A DNA stretch of 64,000 bases, from assembly GCA_022478985.1 (NCBI GenBank), contig JAKSZP010012210.1, forward strand, positions 23,684 through 87,683, read 5' to 3'. The notes under the pieces are model-generated. The model searched no databases and was not told where the DNA came from. It worked only from the letters and a program-made list of their open reading frames with translations. Numbering within the stretch: position 1 is the first letter of the stretch; each line of letters opens with the position of its first letter. Shown here piece after piece: positions 35,328-46,770 of the stretch. Both the position numbers and the translations under genes were made by a program. The DNA is from Massospora cicadina. Taxonomy: Eukaryota; Entomophthoromycota; Entomophthoromycetes; Entomophthorales; Entomophthoraceae.

Positions 35328-36040
35328 TTGGAGGGGGTGGATGTGACAGTTCCTGTAGAAAAGATTTCTCAAGAATATCCACATGTTGGGGATAATGTGT
35401 ACACTTTTCTGGGTAATCAAACACTCTTGAATGTTTATGTATCAAACATCAAGGGTTCTTCTTATTCAGAATGCACCTACTGTGACATATTCGTACATAA
35501 TACCAAAATTTGGGCGATCATTGATACAGGCGCTCCTGTCAATATAATATCCACCAAGCTTGTGGCTAAGCTTCCGCTGAAGCCAGATGTGGACCACTAG
35601 TAGTGTATGGAACTGTGAGGGCCCAGAGTACTTTTTCAGAAGGCGCATATAGCTCATTGCCTTTGAGGTTCAGGTCAGCTGGCGTATCTGCTCCAGATGT
35701 GGTGTTGCCTAATGACCATTATGACATGTTGATTGGGGCTGCATTCATGCAGTACTTTGGGGATGTGGTTAATATGGCGGACGAAACCATCAGTATACTG
35801 GGACAACAGATCCCTATCTATTTTACTTCCAGTGGAGTCTCAGATGACCCAATCCGCTCCGGGCAAATTAATCTTGCTTATAGCAATGGTGTGATTCCTG
35901 TAAGATATTGATGGATGAAGTGGAAGACCTGAAAGCTTCCAAACCAGATTTATGAGTACAAAGGGATTCCGCTAAGAGCTGCGAATGCTTGGACTATCCC
36001 TTCAGGGCATCAGGTCATAATTGGGATAGAGCTCGAAATT
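35328..36040 (+). pseudogene. Element C aspartic protease (DTG intact)
   Basis: The open stretch 35328-35597 ends in KIWAIIDTGAPVNIISTKL, with the catalytic Asp at 35523-35525. After a TAG at 35598-35600 the second half follows in 35603-35911: DHYDMLIGAAFMQYFG is the typical hydrophobic-G strand and ETISILGQQIPIYF the final strand. It would cut the Gag-Pol polyprotein. A single stop and frame change separate the halves. Confidence 0.8.
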
Positions 36041-36046
36041 GATATA

Positions 36047-37145
36047 TTGGGAGGTCTGTATGGAGAGGTTGTGGGGCCTTATTACCAATCGCGGCTTGAA
36101 CCTCAAGTGGCTCCTGGATTATTGTTACCAGGGCAGGGGGAAGTGAAGGTGTTGGTAGCGAGTCTGCAAAAGGAGGTGATGAAGGTTCAGCGGCACCAAG
36201 TGGTGGCTTACCTACACCTGGTTCCTATTGATGAGGTCCACCAGGTACATGACTTTGGTTCCTGGGAAGATCTTGGCTTGACTCAAAAAACCATCTTCAG
36301 CGTAATTACGGTGGTTCTGTGGGAGGCATTAGCTGGTCTATCAGAGGAGCAGAAGGAAAGGGTGATGGATCTGTTTGAGAAATATCGCAGCACTTTTGAA
36401 ATTGACAATCACAACTTGGGTTGCGCTCATGAGGTCGTGCATCAGTTGGACACAGGAGACCAACTCCTATCAGGTCATGACCTATCTGACGCTCAAAGGT
36501 AGCAGAATAAGTTGTATCTGCAGAAATAGATACATTGGTGGAACATGGAATGTTGGAGCCATCAAAGAGTCCATGGGCATCTCCAGTGCTCATTGTCAAA
36601 AAGAAAGACGGCTCCAATCGAGTAGTAATTGTGTTGGAAGCTTAATAGCATTACAAAAAAAGATTCATACCTGCTTCCGCGGATTGACAATGCTTTAGAT
36701 CAGTTAGGTGGGGCAAATATTTCTCTGCTATGGACTTGATATCAGGGTACTGGCAGATGAGTTGCCAGTGGCGGAACAAGAAAAGTGCACTATAATTACC
36801 ACAAAAAGATTGTTCTAGCCTACACATATGCCACAGGGTTTGTGCAATGCCCTCGCTACGTTCCAGCGGGCTATGGACACTATTTTGGGTAACCTAAAGT
36901 TATCTTGCGTTCTTGTCTACCTTGATGATATCAACGTATTTTTGTGGACGTTCATGGAGCATCTTGAACACCTGGAGCAAGTATTCCGCCGCCTAGCTGA
37001 AGCTAATATCAAGATTAAGCCCCAAAAGTGCCACTTTCTTAAAAGAACAATTGGAATGCCTTGGCTTTGTGGTAGACTCCAGAGGGCTTAGTACGCAGCC
37101 GGCCAAGGTGGAAGCCATCTGCAAGATGACTCTGCCAAGCAATAA
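36047..37145 (+). pseudogene. Element C reverse transcriptase (YLDD intact)
   Basis: The linker is open for 151 codons at 36047-36502 (LSEEQKERVMDLFEKYRSTF). RT motifs follow in changing frames: [16 protein letters not shown] near 36565, FSAMDLISGYWQM near 36727, MPQGLCNALATFQRAMD at 36828 and the active-site box LVYLDDINVF with Y-L-D-D at 36918-36929. HFLKRTIG near 37034 begins the connection to the thumb. The catalytic residues survive, but at least three frame changes destroy the gene. Confidence 0.8.
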
Positions 37146-37158
37146 GTGAGATATCCAG

Positions 37159-37740
37159 GTGTTCTTGGGGATGGTCGGTTACTACCAGCGGTTCATTCCC
37201 AACTTCAGCTGTATTGGGGCCTTACTCTTTGAGCTCCTTGAGAAAAACGCTTTCTTCACCTGGACGGATCAATGTCAAACCGCTTTTAATATTTTACAAA
37301 CCACGTTGGCTAGCGCGCCTATTTTGCAATACCCCACTTTTGAAAAAGAGTTTATTGTGCAAACAGACGCTTCACTTTCTGCTGTAGGGGCTGTGTTATC
37401 ACAAAAAGACGATGATGGTTTGGAGCACCCAATTGCATATTGAAGCTGCAGTTTAACTGGCCCTGAACGGAATTACACCATGACTGAGCAAGAGTGTTTA
37501 GCGGTAATTTATGCATATGAACAATTCTGGGTTTACCTCCATGGGGTGAAATTCAAAGTGATAACGGATCATGCCTCCTCGCCTGGCTACAGAATCTGCG
37601 GGAACCTGAAGGGCGGGTCGCGCGATGGGCTTTGAAGCTCCAAGTTTATGATTTTGAGATCACGCATTGGCCAGGGGCAAAGCATCAGAATGCGGACTGT
37701 CTTTCTCAATTACCCACATTCGCCATTACAGCAGATGTGG
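37159..37740 (+). pseudogene. Element C RT thumb and RNase H
   Basis: The open stretch 37159-37440 has FLGMVGYYQRFIPNF (thumb), then FIVQTDASLSAVGAVLSQ with the first RNase H Asp and EHPIAY. A stop at 37441 is followed in frame by RNYTMTEQECLAVIYAYEQF with the conserved Glu, then VITDHASS with the Asp-His pair near 37560. NADCLSQLP near 37693 ends the domain. Confidence 0.75.
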
Positions 37741-37859
37741 CAGATATAATGTACAAACTAAATAATTGTGGGCAAATATCATGATGAGCCGTTGCCCATG
37801 ATCAAAGTGTTAGATGGACTCATACAGGATGCATTCTTGTGCAACGGGGAATTATATAA

Positions 37860-38940
37860 GAAGAATGGGGAATTGACACTATGTTTCCAAAACCCTCTGC
37901 CAGGCTTGCAATCATTATGGACGCCCATAGAGCGGTAGGTCATAAAGGGTTGAAAAAGACGTTGGAGTTCTTGTGACCCCACTACTATTGGGAGAGTATG
38001 CACTACAATGTGCATGAGATGGTTGGTTGTTGCCATCAGTGCCAAGTGGAGAAACCATTCCACCAAAAAACCACCTACCAGTTAGTTATGCCTCAGTGTG
38101 CATGGAATACAGTTTCGTTAGATGTGGTGTGGCCTCTGCCAACTGGCGCAAACCTCTCCAAATATATAATAGTTGCCATCGACCATTTGACCAGATGGGT
38201 GGAAGCAAGGGCTATCAAGGATTTGGGGGCTGTCACTACCGCCAAGTTCATCTTGGAGTGTGTTATACAGCGCCATTGTTGTCCGCAATTTATCCTAATG
38301 GACAATAGAACTAATTTCACATCACATATATTGGCCAAGTTTAACGAGCCTATGGCAATCCGCGGGGTTTTAACTACCCCTACCACCCTGAATCTTATGG
38401 TATGGTGGAACGGGTTAATGGGACCTTGGTAAATATTATACTCAAGCTTGTAAAATGAGCGGCCATCAGACTGGAGCACCCTTTTATCCATGCTGCCTTT
38501 GCATACAATATCAGCTACCACTCATCAACTGGCAGAGTCCATTTCAATTGCTCTATGGATGACATCCAGCGCTGCAAGCATTACTTTACTCCTGTGTGGA
38601 GGATACCAGCGGAGTCAAACCTCACTGCTATTTGTCTACCTTAACAAATGCGTTGATTAAACTCCAAACTGAGGCATATTCCACTAGTATTGCCATGAAG
38701 ATTCAGGATCATGCAGCTGATAAATATAGACACAGCAGTCTTCCACAGTTCAGGGGTAGGGGAATTAGTCATGTTTCATGACCAACATGGGTTTGGAAGA
38801 AGGAACAAGCTCGCCAGCATATGGAGTGGACCATTTGAGATCATCAAGAAGACTGAGGCTGATGCATACACCATTAAGGCACCTATGGGTGGTCAGATAA
38901 TCAACTGAGTACACGCAAAGTTCCTTTGGGCCTACAAACT
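37860..38940 (+). pseudogene. Element C integrase, D-D-E residues all present but frameshifted
   Basis: The zinc-binding part has GHKGLKKTLEFL near 37940 and GCCHQC near 38028. The core is open in 37998-38432: VSLDVVWPLPTGAN with the first Asp at 38121-38123 and FILMDNRTNF with the second at 38301-38303, 59 residues apart. The Glu (GMVERVNGTL, 38408-38410) lies in another frame, so one frameshift falls between. The C-terminal part (38596-38908) has VMFHDQHGFGRRNKL and AYTIKAPMGGQ. No chromodomain follows before the purine tract at 38962-38970. Confidence 0.8.
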
Positions 38941-38961
38941 TTAGGCGCTTATCATCCAGTC

Positions 38962-38970
38962 AAGGGGGGG
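38962..38970 (+). promoter_or_regulatory. Polypurine tract of element C
   Basis: AAGGGGGGG directly before the 3' LTR (three bases between), the primer site for plus-strand DNA synthesis. Element A has the equivalent AAGGGGGG on the minus strand at 12910-12917. Confidence 0.8.
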
Positions 38971-38973
38971 TAT

Positions 38974-39455
38974 TGTCGAGATTCTAATATGACTGGGCAA
39001 TAAGCTAGTATTCCAGTGAATTGTTAATTGGATGTAAAGCGAGCTCTGAGGGCGATTAACAGGGTTTGGTGATTGAGGAAATTCCGTTGAAGCCTCAAGG
39101 GTCAAACAAATTCTACATTGATAGCGAATCAAGAATAACTAAGCGAAATGTGTCAAATCTATTGAGGAATATTAAGGGTTAAAGGTTGAGTGAGAGAGAA
39201 GGAAAGGAGGGTTTTAGTTGAAGAAACGAAGAAATGAGTAGGAAGAAGTAGTGAACATATGCAGAAAGGGTCTGCATTTAGAATATATTAAAATAAATAT
39301 TAGTGACATTGGAACGATTGCCTCATAATTTTTATATAAGGTTATTACATTTAATTGAGGTCCAACGATCTCCATATCGTTTGGCCGTTGCTCAGTGGGT
39401 TAAACCCTGTGCAATTCATTCAGTCAAATAGGCAATATCCGCCAAAAATTTAACA
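38974..39455 (+). repeat. 3' LTR of element C
   Basis: 482 bp from TGTCGAGATTC to AAAAATTTAACA, paired with 33411-33893 and followed by the duplication AAGCT at 39456-39460. Confidence 0.9.
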
Positions 39456-39460
39456 AAGCT

Positions 39461-40670
39461 ACTTAATGTTCTCACTTCTCATGATCTTGCAGAATAATGG
39501 CCAACTGGAGATTTGAGGCGTCTCAAGCAAAAATAAAGGGCTTATTTTCATGAGCATGGCGCAAAACAGGAGAGGTAGAGAAAACTTCCTTTAATGCATC
39601 AAAATCTTGTTTGTAAGCCTGAGTTAGGTGAAATGGACATTCTTACCTGTGAGGGGTTAAAGAGGAAGCTAACTCAGAAATAGCCATTAATTTCTTTTTA
39701 AAGTAAAGTGACAGATTCCAGAAAGCTATGCAGCTGCTCACAAAGTTCATGATTAAGCCAAGAGCAAATGGTCATTAGATTTAAAGGCCGATAGTGTGAC
39801 CATCCTTCAAAGGTAGGTTCCCAAGTAACTGCATATATCTTTGTAAAACTCACACTTGTATGCTTTGCATTTATCCTCGCTTTATAGAGGGCTGCCACCA
39901 CAACCACTCATCATTGTCATGTCTCTACATTGGGGCGTGGATCAAAATATCATACACATAGGCAATTGCGCTGAGAGCCTGTGATCCCCCATGGCGTCAT
40001 CAATGCGGTGCTGAAAAACTGCAGACGCATTTTTAAGCCAAAGTGAATGAACTTGAAATGGTAAATTCCATACTGTGTCTAGATGGCAATCCAACATATT
40101 TGGTCAGACTACACCCACACTCAATGAAATAAATTAACCAGGTTAAGATTATAAAAGGCCTTTGATTTGGAAATAGCTTGAGCAATAGCAGCGTTTTAGG
40201 GAAGAGGATATGGATCTGGGACAGTGACATTGTTCAGGAGCACTGTAGTACACACAGGGTACCAGAGTTCCATCGGGTTTCTGCATGAATAATACTGGTG
40301 ATGACATAACAGAAGTATTTATAATCCTCAATCCATTCTTTACTATATCATTAATCTAAGTTATTAGCGCCTTATCTCACTCAGCTTTGTAGGGATATAA
40401 GGGACAATTGGTCTTGATTATATCAATCTTCATCTGTAAGCTCATCTCAAACTCAGAGTGACTGGGCAGCTGATTAGCCCCTTCACACGTAAATCTGACG
40501 TAAAGAAAGCGATATCTATGAGGTAAAGTGGGTAAGTCAGGCACAACTTCTGCAAAAAGTATTCCATTGTTGCCGCCACAGATTCCCTGTTGCCAATGTG
40601 GTGAGGCGGGAAACTCTACATGAAAAATAAATGGAAGTAAATAATAGCATGTTCCACTCCAATTCAATAC
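39461..40670 (-). pseudogene. Element H reverse transcriptase; YxDD changed to YVYD
   Basis: On the minus strand LPSHSEFEMSLQMK near 40450 begins the RT linker, and MSSPVLFMQKPDGTLVPC near 40275 is the fingers motif. LWLKNASAVFQHRIDDAMGD near 40000 precedes the active site, which reads AYVYDILI at 39949-39960: the first catalytic Asp is Tyr. Thumb sequence follows until element C interrupts at 39460. Stops occur in several places. Confidence 0.65.
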
Positions 40671-40847
40671 TCACCGACTGGAGGTGCAAACATCCTAATC
40701 CTAAAATCATGGAGCACAGTAAACATGCATTGCTGAGAAAATTTTCACAAATCTATACTCAAGGGAAATAATTAGCAGAATTTCGTGTAAAGGAAGTATG
40801 AGATTAGGTATACTAGATGCTCCCATAACAGGTGCAACTGGGATCTT

Positions 40848-41045
40848 TTAGTGATCCAATGCCTGTACAAATTTAAAATCAATGCAATTCCCAATGGCTC
40901 CAGTGTCCATAAGGGCTGCTAATGTGACCTTAGCCTGTGCTACCATAATATGAATGGGGAAAAAGAAGTTTTTGTGGTTAAATTTATCTGACTCATTTAG
41001 GAACATAGCGTGGGGTTTGATGCTTAGCCTGGAACCCTCAAGCAC
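40848..41045 (-). pseudogene. Element H protease remnant (DTG intact)
   Basis: The minus-strand open stretch contains VTLAALMDTGAIGNCIDFKF, a retroviral-type protease active-site strand with the Asp at 40905-40907. It lies about 0.4 kb after the 5' LTR, so most of gag is missing or unreadable: only 41046-41456 remains for it. Confidence 0.7.
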
Positions 41046-41456
41046 CCTGGTTTATCTGTTTAATAAGCTAGGTAGGCATTGCAGAAGCCCAAAAATATGA
41101 CAAATGAGCGGAATCAGGATATTCTGAGTCTGAAAAGGGACAGATACCAGATAGATATTCAATCACTGTGTTCACTGGCACTTTTCGCAACCTGGAAATT
41201 CAGAGATATGATAGTCATTTGTATGAGGATCTGGGGGTTCTATAGGTATTGTAATCATTTACAAAGGGTCATTATAGTTATCTCTAAAAGGGACTGAATT
41301 ACATCACCTGATGCTTCCCTATGAGCCGAATAGATTCTTCATTGATATGATAAGGGTATAGTTGTCACTAAAGATATACTAAAATTCTTTTTCCTGAAGC
41401 AATTGTCTCATACTTTGTACTCAATCTCACATTTCTATTGGTAGGTTAGGTTATTT
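41046..41456 (-). other. Gag position of element H, unreadable and very short
   Basis: About 0.4 kb between 5' LTR and protease. The plus-strand open stretch 41079-41297 has no known motif. A normal gag would need more room, so a deletion is likely. Confidence 0.4.
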
Positions 41457-42744
41457 TTTTAGGTGTGGGCGAGCCAAGAGAAAACTGAGCTGTTGGCGCA
41501 GGTGTTTAGACACTCCCAACAGCAACCCCAGACTTCTAGGAGACGTACTACCTTTAAGTTACCTCTGAAACTGAGACAAGGATGGTGGGCTTCCCACGTA
41601 GGTGGTGATGAAGGAGTGATTTTAGCGTTTTCTAAAGCTATGTCACTCAGCAAGTTAAAGAAAAGATCTTACCATTGTATCCTTCTTCAGCCACACCAAC
41701 TGTTTATTTTATATATTTAGCTATAATAGAGCCAGAAAACTTGATTATAAAATTATATGGCCAGAAAACAGTAAATTAACCCAAACTCTATTATTAGCAG
41801 GGTGCTGGAAGTTATGTTATGTTATAGAGGGTGGAAGTTACTAACAAAACTAATACTAGAATTAGTTGCCATAGTCAAAAATCATAATTTTTAGTTTAAA
41901 GGTACTAATCTTAATCCAAAAAAATAAAATAATTACCTGAATTTGATACAATTGTAAATATATCATCTGACATTCCTGTGTTATTTTCAGTTTGCATGTG
42001 GTAAATTTAAAAGGGTAAATTCATTTTAGAAATTTTGGAAATTGGTACTGGGTTCAATTATATATTTAGAACATTTCCTTTAGTTTTTTTACTCAAATTT
42101 TAATAAGATACATTTTCCCAGGGAGGATACCCCAGTGGTAGAGTATGAACCCTCTACCACTGCCTCCCAAGTTCAATCCTGGTAATGGACTTTGGGTAGG
42201 GGACAATTTTGAATGTGTTGGTTTTTCGCGCCAATGCCCCAAACTGAGATAGCGAATAGCAAAGTTGGTCCATGGAGTTCCTGGCCTATCATATGCCGCG
42301 CATGGAGGTTTTCCGGGTTTTATCCTCCTTTCCTATTTTCTTCACTTCCCTAATCGGTGTGGTACTATCCCCAGGTCAGCCCACCTTGAATAAAATTTAA
42401 ATCTAAAGATACATTTTCCCATTTAGGTTGAATCCTGATTGGCCACCTGTTGAGGAGGGGGAGGGGAGACCATGCTCTTGATCTTCATGAAATTACCAAA
42501 ATCTACTAGAGTTTTCTAATTTTGTCCAAATAGTACTCTGTAGATTTTGATAAAACAATGAGATTTGTAGTAGCTGGAGGAAAGAGTCTTGAAAGCAGGG
42601 TGAGGGCTTTAGATACCATCTCTTTTCCAGTATTGCCCTAGGTCAGAGGTCTGGGTAAGTGGATAGGCTTTGTTGTTTGAGCCTTTTTTTCTGAAAGGTT
42701 GCATGACCCAGTATAGATTAATAGATGGAACCAAATGTCTTATA
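41457..42744 (-). repeat. 5' LTR of element H, enlarged by a SINE
   Basis: It matches 29169-30163 across its length except for 42121-42421 (SINE plus one target copy). Without that it is about 987 bp. The outer end has decayed from CA to TA (42743-42744); the inner TG is also lost (TT). Confidence 0.75.
42121..42405 (+). mobile_element. tRNA-like SINE with 16 bp target duplication
   Basis: The 16-mer AAGATACATTTTCCCA lies on both sides (42105-42120 and 42406-42421). The 285 bp between begin with a tRNA-like head: CCCCAGTGGTAGAGTATG resembles a Pol III A box and AAGTTCAATCCTGG a B box, about 45 bp apart. The tail ends AT-rich (TAAAATTTAAATCTA). The partner LTR of element H at 29826-29845 has the uninterrupted site. 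SINEs need a partner LINE for mobility; which one is unknown. The head lacks a proper cloverleaf, so it is not a tRNA gene. Confidence 0.85.
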
Positions 42745-42749
42745 TTATG

Positions 42750-43499
42750 CCTAGTAATCACATCAAATATCATTTTCTTTTCAGTTTATATTTCTCTGAT
42801 CTATCTTTGAATTATATATATTGATGCTATATATTAATAAAATACTCTTTACATTGGAATATAACATATACTCTATTTCAATTGTTAGCCATAATTTATT
42901 CTAATGCCTTAAGCCTCATACAAACTTTAGCTTTGAAGCCCATCCTCCAGATAATAGCTCCTCCAGTGTTTCCACCCTGGTGGTCCAACAAATTGTCATG
43001 AATACAACCCAAGTTAAGGAATATATAAATCTATGATAATACATAAATGATGTTCTTGTTAATGGTTAAATTATGGCTTTGTGCCATGGCAAATGACCAT
43101 GACCATCATCCCCATTCTCCACTAAAATTACATCCATAAGACTAATTTCTTTTTTAGTCAACTTCCATACTAGATTAATCTATAAAACCATATCATATAA
43201 ACCATTTGGGTGGCCAAGCCACAGATCTCCCCAATGAGTATGTCACACTATAGACATATTTATTTTTTAAAGTCATTGTGGATTCAATTACTATTTAATG
43301 GAGTCTGGATTACTTTCAATTGATCCTTCTCAAGACTTGGAACGTAAATATTAAATTTAAAATTAACTCCACCTTTAAGTCTAGCCGTCATCGCCTGCTT
43401 GTATCACCTGAAGATTTTTCAGCCTTCATTTTCTATATCAAAGCTCAAGACATTGTCACCATCTACGCTGCCTTAATAGTCATTCATATAGCGCATTCA
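42750..43499 (+). repeat. Unassigned flank (to about 42985) and last fragment of G 3' LTR
   Basis: From about 42985, and clearly from 43080, the sequence matches 6640-7163, ending CGCATTCA at 43499 where the 5' LTR ends AATTACA. For example AGCCTTCATT and CTTGTATCACCT have close counterparts near 7075 and 7055. The first 235 bp have no match in the 5' LTR and belong to the unexplained extra segment around element H. Confidence 0.5.
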
Positions 43500-45000
43500 C
43501 TGAAAATCTAGGCTTTGACCACAAATTACCTTTTTATAGAATAGGAAAGTCACAGAAACTCTCCCTATATATGATTTTGTTTCTTTAAGAGATTCTATAC
43601 CATTGAGATTAGTACTTTGCAGCCTATAGCATCTGATCTTGCTAAACTTAAGAATTTTTACTGCTCCTATAAGCTTGTCCTTCAAGATACACTTTATTGT
43701 TCATTTTCATCATATTATTTTTCACCTCTTTTTTGGGTTTTAAAACATAACTTATATCTTCTTAATAGCCCTAGAAGAACATAAAATAACCCCCTTCTTG
43801 AGATCATGTCTCTTTAAAATTATTATGTCTTTAAAGTTGCCTTACAGTGGACCTATTGAGTTTAAACTGCTATTGTACCCTTGAATGGAAGAAGAATATG
43901 GGGATATTGAGTCCTGGCTTGATGAGACTTTGGAGAAGAGGTAATAACTTTTAAGTCCTTCCCCTTTAACGCTCATTTTTTGCGCTGAAAAGCAAAGGGA
44001 AATTGTACCCATGCTTAGATTTTGGATACTATAACATTAAACAATTCTGACTGGACCTAATTCTCCTAGAGCAAATGGTAGCTTAGTTTTGTATAATTAT
44101 GGATCAAGTTAGATCAGGGGAGAATACATTTAGTAATTTGAGCTCATATGAGATCTAGGAAAGTATCTTATATCAAGATTTTATAGGTAGCTTTATAATA
44201 AAAACTATTCCTCTTAAATTGTTTTTTATTTTACAACCACTTTTTAAATCTTGATTGATGGCGTCCTGTGTGACTTGCTTCTATCCTTAAAATTACTTAC
44301 ACTGAAGACATCTTAGTGCACTTTAAAAAATCTGATTAACATGACAAGGATTCTGATGCATTGGCTTCTTTAAAAAACGCTTATTTCTTTGTGAAGGCCA
44401 GAGTGTTGGTCTTTCTAATAAGAGATAATGTTAGTCGCTTTGGCTTAAAAGTGGGTCATACTATTGGCCTTTAAAATTATGATTGAGGCCATCTTATCCT
44501 TTCTTGCACCACATCGCAGAAACTCTTTTAAGTTTATGGGTGCTTCTACATCGCATATGAGGTATGCCTCTTTTTATCACAGGTTTTTCCTCTTTACCAA
44601 CTACATAAATAAATACCTCTTTTACATGGACTAGAAATTCCGGAATGTCATTACGCTTTCAAATAGTCCTTGTGACTTTTCCTATTCTACTCCATAAAGA
44701 TATCAGAAATCTCTTTGTTGTACCTTGTTATGCCTTGGTAGCAAATGTATCTCCGTCTTACTATATATGAGAATAATGATTTAAAACATTAGTAGCTTAC
44801 TTATGTGGAATTCTACCATGACAGAGATAGTTTAGAAATCTATGCTTAAGAGATGACAAAGCTAATCTGATCTCTGATGACCTGTCTAAATGTTTCTAGG
44901 ATGTACTACGATATTATTGTTTACAAAAATCATAGTATCTGTTAACCTATAATAAGCTGCAGAAGTTTAATATTTATGTTCAAACATAATAAGGTCTTAT
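43500..45000 (+). pseudogene. Element I reverse transcriptase and RNase H remnants
   Basis: Near 43845-43925 an RT linker (PIEF then MEEEYGDIESWLDETLEKR) can be read, then at 43985 a fingers-like stretch (CAEKQREIVP). ILIDGVLCDLLLS near 44250 and TYTEDILVH at about 44295-44320 stand where a Y-x-D-D box is expected; it reads Y-T-E-D. RNase H-like sequence follows to about 44900 without clear catalytic residues. Very degenerate; identification rests on motif order and the integrase downstream. Confidence 0.5.
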
Positions 45001-45599
45001 AACTTCAATATTAAGTTATTGTTTTGTGAAAGACCCACGCAGTGCACTCAGACATTCTTAGAAGAAACATCCTTGAAACCTCATCTGATGAAGCACATGA
45101 CCTAATCGCTGTGGTTCCACTCCCTTTCCTTACGCTAGCTACCCTCAGATCCATTATGCTTCTCCATAGTAAGACCTCCCTTTGCTGCCCTTTTATCTTG
45201 ACTCCTAGTACATTATCATAAGAGCAATTAATTATTTGGCAGCCTCTCATCCACAAGGTCACAGACCCTAATACCCTTTAAAGGACATGATGATTTACTT
45301 TCTTGGAGTGTTGTGTTTTCCCACTATTTTTTAGAGCGTTTATGTGAACATAAAATCTCCTTGAGGTGATTCACTTATGATCAGAAAAGCTTAGGGATTT
45401 AATCTAAAATACCTTTGACTGGACTGGGTCACATGGAACGTCCATATTGGATTGTCAAGTTACTAACAAGTGTTTATGCCAAGCCACACCGCTTTGCAAA
45501 AAATAGTCTCCTAAATTCCCTTCAACTTTCAGATTGCCCTTGATACATCCTTACCAGTGAAGTTTGTTATTTAGTTGGCCCTGCATAAGGTTGAATACT

Positions 45600-46250
45600 A
45601 TACGGTGGTGGATGACAAACTTATCAAGTAGCCCCAGTTTGTTCCCTTTCCCTCTTGCATCAACACAAAGGAGAAAGCCTTGATTTTCATCTTACATGTG
45701 TTTTTCATATTTTGTTCTTTTTCATGAGATTGTCAATGGGTCAGAGCGCACAATTTTCTTACCATTTTAGGGACTCCATACAGAGCCAGACTTGGCCTAA
45801 CCCTTCCTCCCCATTGCCTTCTACCTACAATTCAATAATTGGCGGAAGGGTTTAACCAGTCCCTGCAGCAATACCTGCTCTGCTATGCGATCTCAACTCA
45901 ATATTTTGGGTCTCTAACCTCCTCAATATTTTATTTTGTTATACTAACTCTCTCCATTCATTTCCGGGCTTCCTAATTTATATAGCTATCATAGGCTCTG
46001 TTCCTTCCTTTACTGCTATTACTTTCATAGGGCTTATATTACAACATCTGCCCCTCAAAAACAAGTTCAGGGACGTTTAAAAGCTGGCGTTAGACATCCT
46101 TATTTTGCCATAGCTAACTAAAAAGTAGCTTTCAGATTTATAATAAATCTTTAAACATGACTTTGAGTGATTTAATTCTGTTATATCGTGAAACTTTAAA
46201 TTTAAAGGTTCCCTCTCACAATTTTGCATGCAAATGGTTGCTTCTATTTG
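45600..46250 (+). pseudogene. Element I integrase remnant
   Basis: The open stretch 45655-45852 contains RLSMGQSAQFSYHFRDSIQS, matching the S-D-R-G-x-Q-F region around the second catalytic Asp, which is lost here. LPSTYNSIIGGRV follows where HPQTDGQTERV would be expected. Further integrase C-terminal sequence is too decayed to read. 45011-45262 (minus) is a chance frame. Confidence 0.5.
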
Positions 46251-46289
46251 TTTGTAATAGTTCCCAAGTTCAAGGCTTCCGCCTAACTC

Positions 46290-46560
46290 TCCCCAAACTT
46301 AAGGGGAAAATATATACTACTTCTACCTACTTCCCCTTTATAGTTGTGAGTATCTCCCTAAGAATATCAATTCAGGTGGACAAGATTTATAAGGCTGATG
46401 TAATTGCTATTCTTTCATCCCAGAGGACCAAAGCCCTGTGCATTATGTGGTCTCATGGAAGGGTTATCTAGATTATTAAGACAACGATGAACTCCCTATG
46501 ATTATAATTAATTAAAATAATTTAGAAAATCAATTAATTTCACCAGAGGATCCCTGCCCC
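46290..46560 (+). pseudogene. Element I chromodomain remnant
   Basis: VDKIYKADVIAILSSQRTK (from about 46374) is followed after a frame change by VHYVVSWKGYLDY, stop, DNDELPMIIIN near 46435-46505. VSWKGY is the hallmark second strand of chromodomains. A purine tract AGGAGAAAGGAGA (46755-46767) and the 3' LTR follow. Confidence 0.6.
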
Positions 46561-46770
46561 TTTATTCCTGTTTATCATGACCATCAAGATAACTGTATTT
46601 ATATAATATGGTGTCGTTTGGCCCCTACTTAGAGAGCCATCCACTAAAAAATTAAAGAAAAACAGAAAATATATTTCTCATCCCTCTGTAAACACCTCAA
46701 GGCCTTTCTTTTTAAGGAAGAAGGTAAGGTTTAATACTCAAATTTAGAATTTCTAGGAGAAAGGAGACTT

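Larger units (their letters stand above)
33411..39455 (+). mobile_element. Element C: Ty3/Gypsy retrotransposon without chromodomain, in H
   Basis: LTRs 33411-33893 and 38974-39455 flanked by the identical duplication AAGCT (33406-33410 and 39456-39460). Full order gag, zinc knuckle, protease, RT, RNase H, integrase on the plus strand, total 6045 bp. The protease, RT and most integrase catalytic residues are present, but the genes are split by about a dozen stops and shifts. The element resembles A throughout and lacks a chromodomain. The LTRs are very similar, so the insertion is fairly young. Confidence 0.9.
29169..42744 (-). mobile_element. Element H: Ty3/Gypsy chromovirus, minus strand, host of C and a SINE
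   Basis: LTRs 29169-30163 and 41457-42744 (the latter enlarged by a 301 bp SINE insertion) are flanked by TTGTG (29164-29168) and TTATG (42745-42749), a 5 bp duplication with one transition. On the minus strand, protease, RT, RNase H, integrase and chromodomain follow. Element C splits its RNase H at 39460/33405. LTR similarity is clearly lower than for C, so H is older. All pol pieces contain stops. Confidence 0.8.
6342..43499 (+). mobile_element. Element G: Ty3/Gypsy chromovirus inside I, host of A and H
   Basis: The 5' LTR is 6342-7163 and the internal region 7164-11996. The 3' LTR starts at 11997 after GAGGAGGGG and is broken by A at 12414/28668 and by H at 29168/42745, ending at 43499. 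The first LTR half matches 11997-12414 and the second half matches about 43040-43499, so both ends are anchored. The pol order is protease, RT, RNase H, integrase, chromodomain, and these domains resemble element D most closely. No clean target duplication flanks it (TAGTT against CTGAA). About 0.8 kb more sequence separates the 3' LTR anchors than the 5' ones. Confidence 0.6.

Noticed and set aside
42125..42185. Candidate tRNA gene
   Set aside because: A and B box-like motifs are present, but the arms do not form a proper cloverleaf, and the unit is flanked by a 16 bp target duplication; it is a SINE head.
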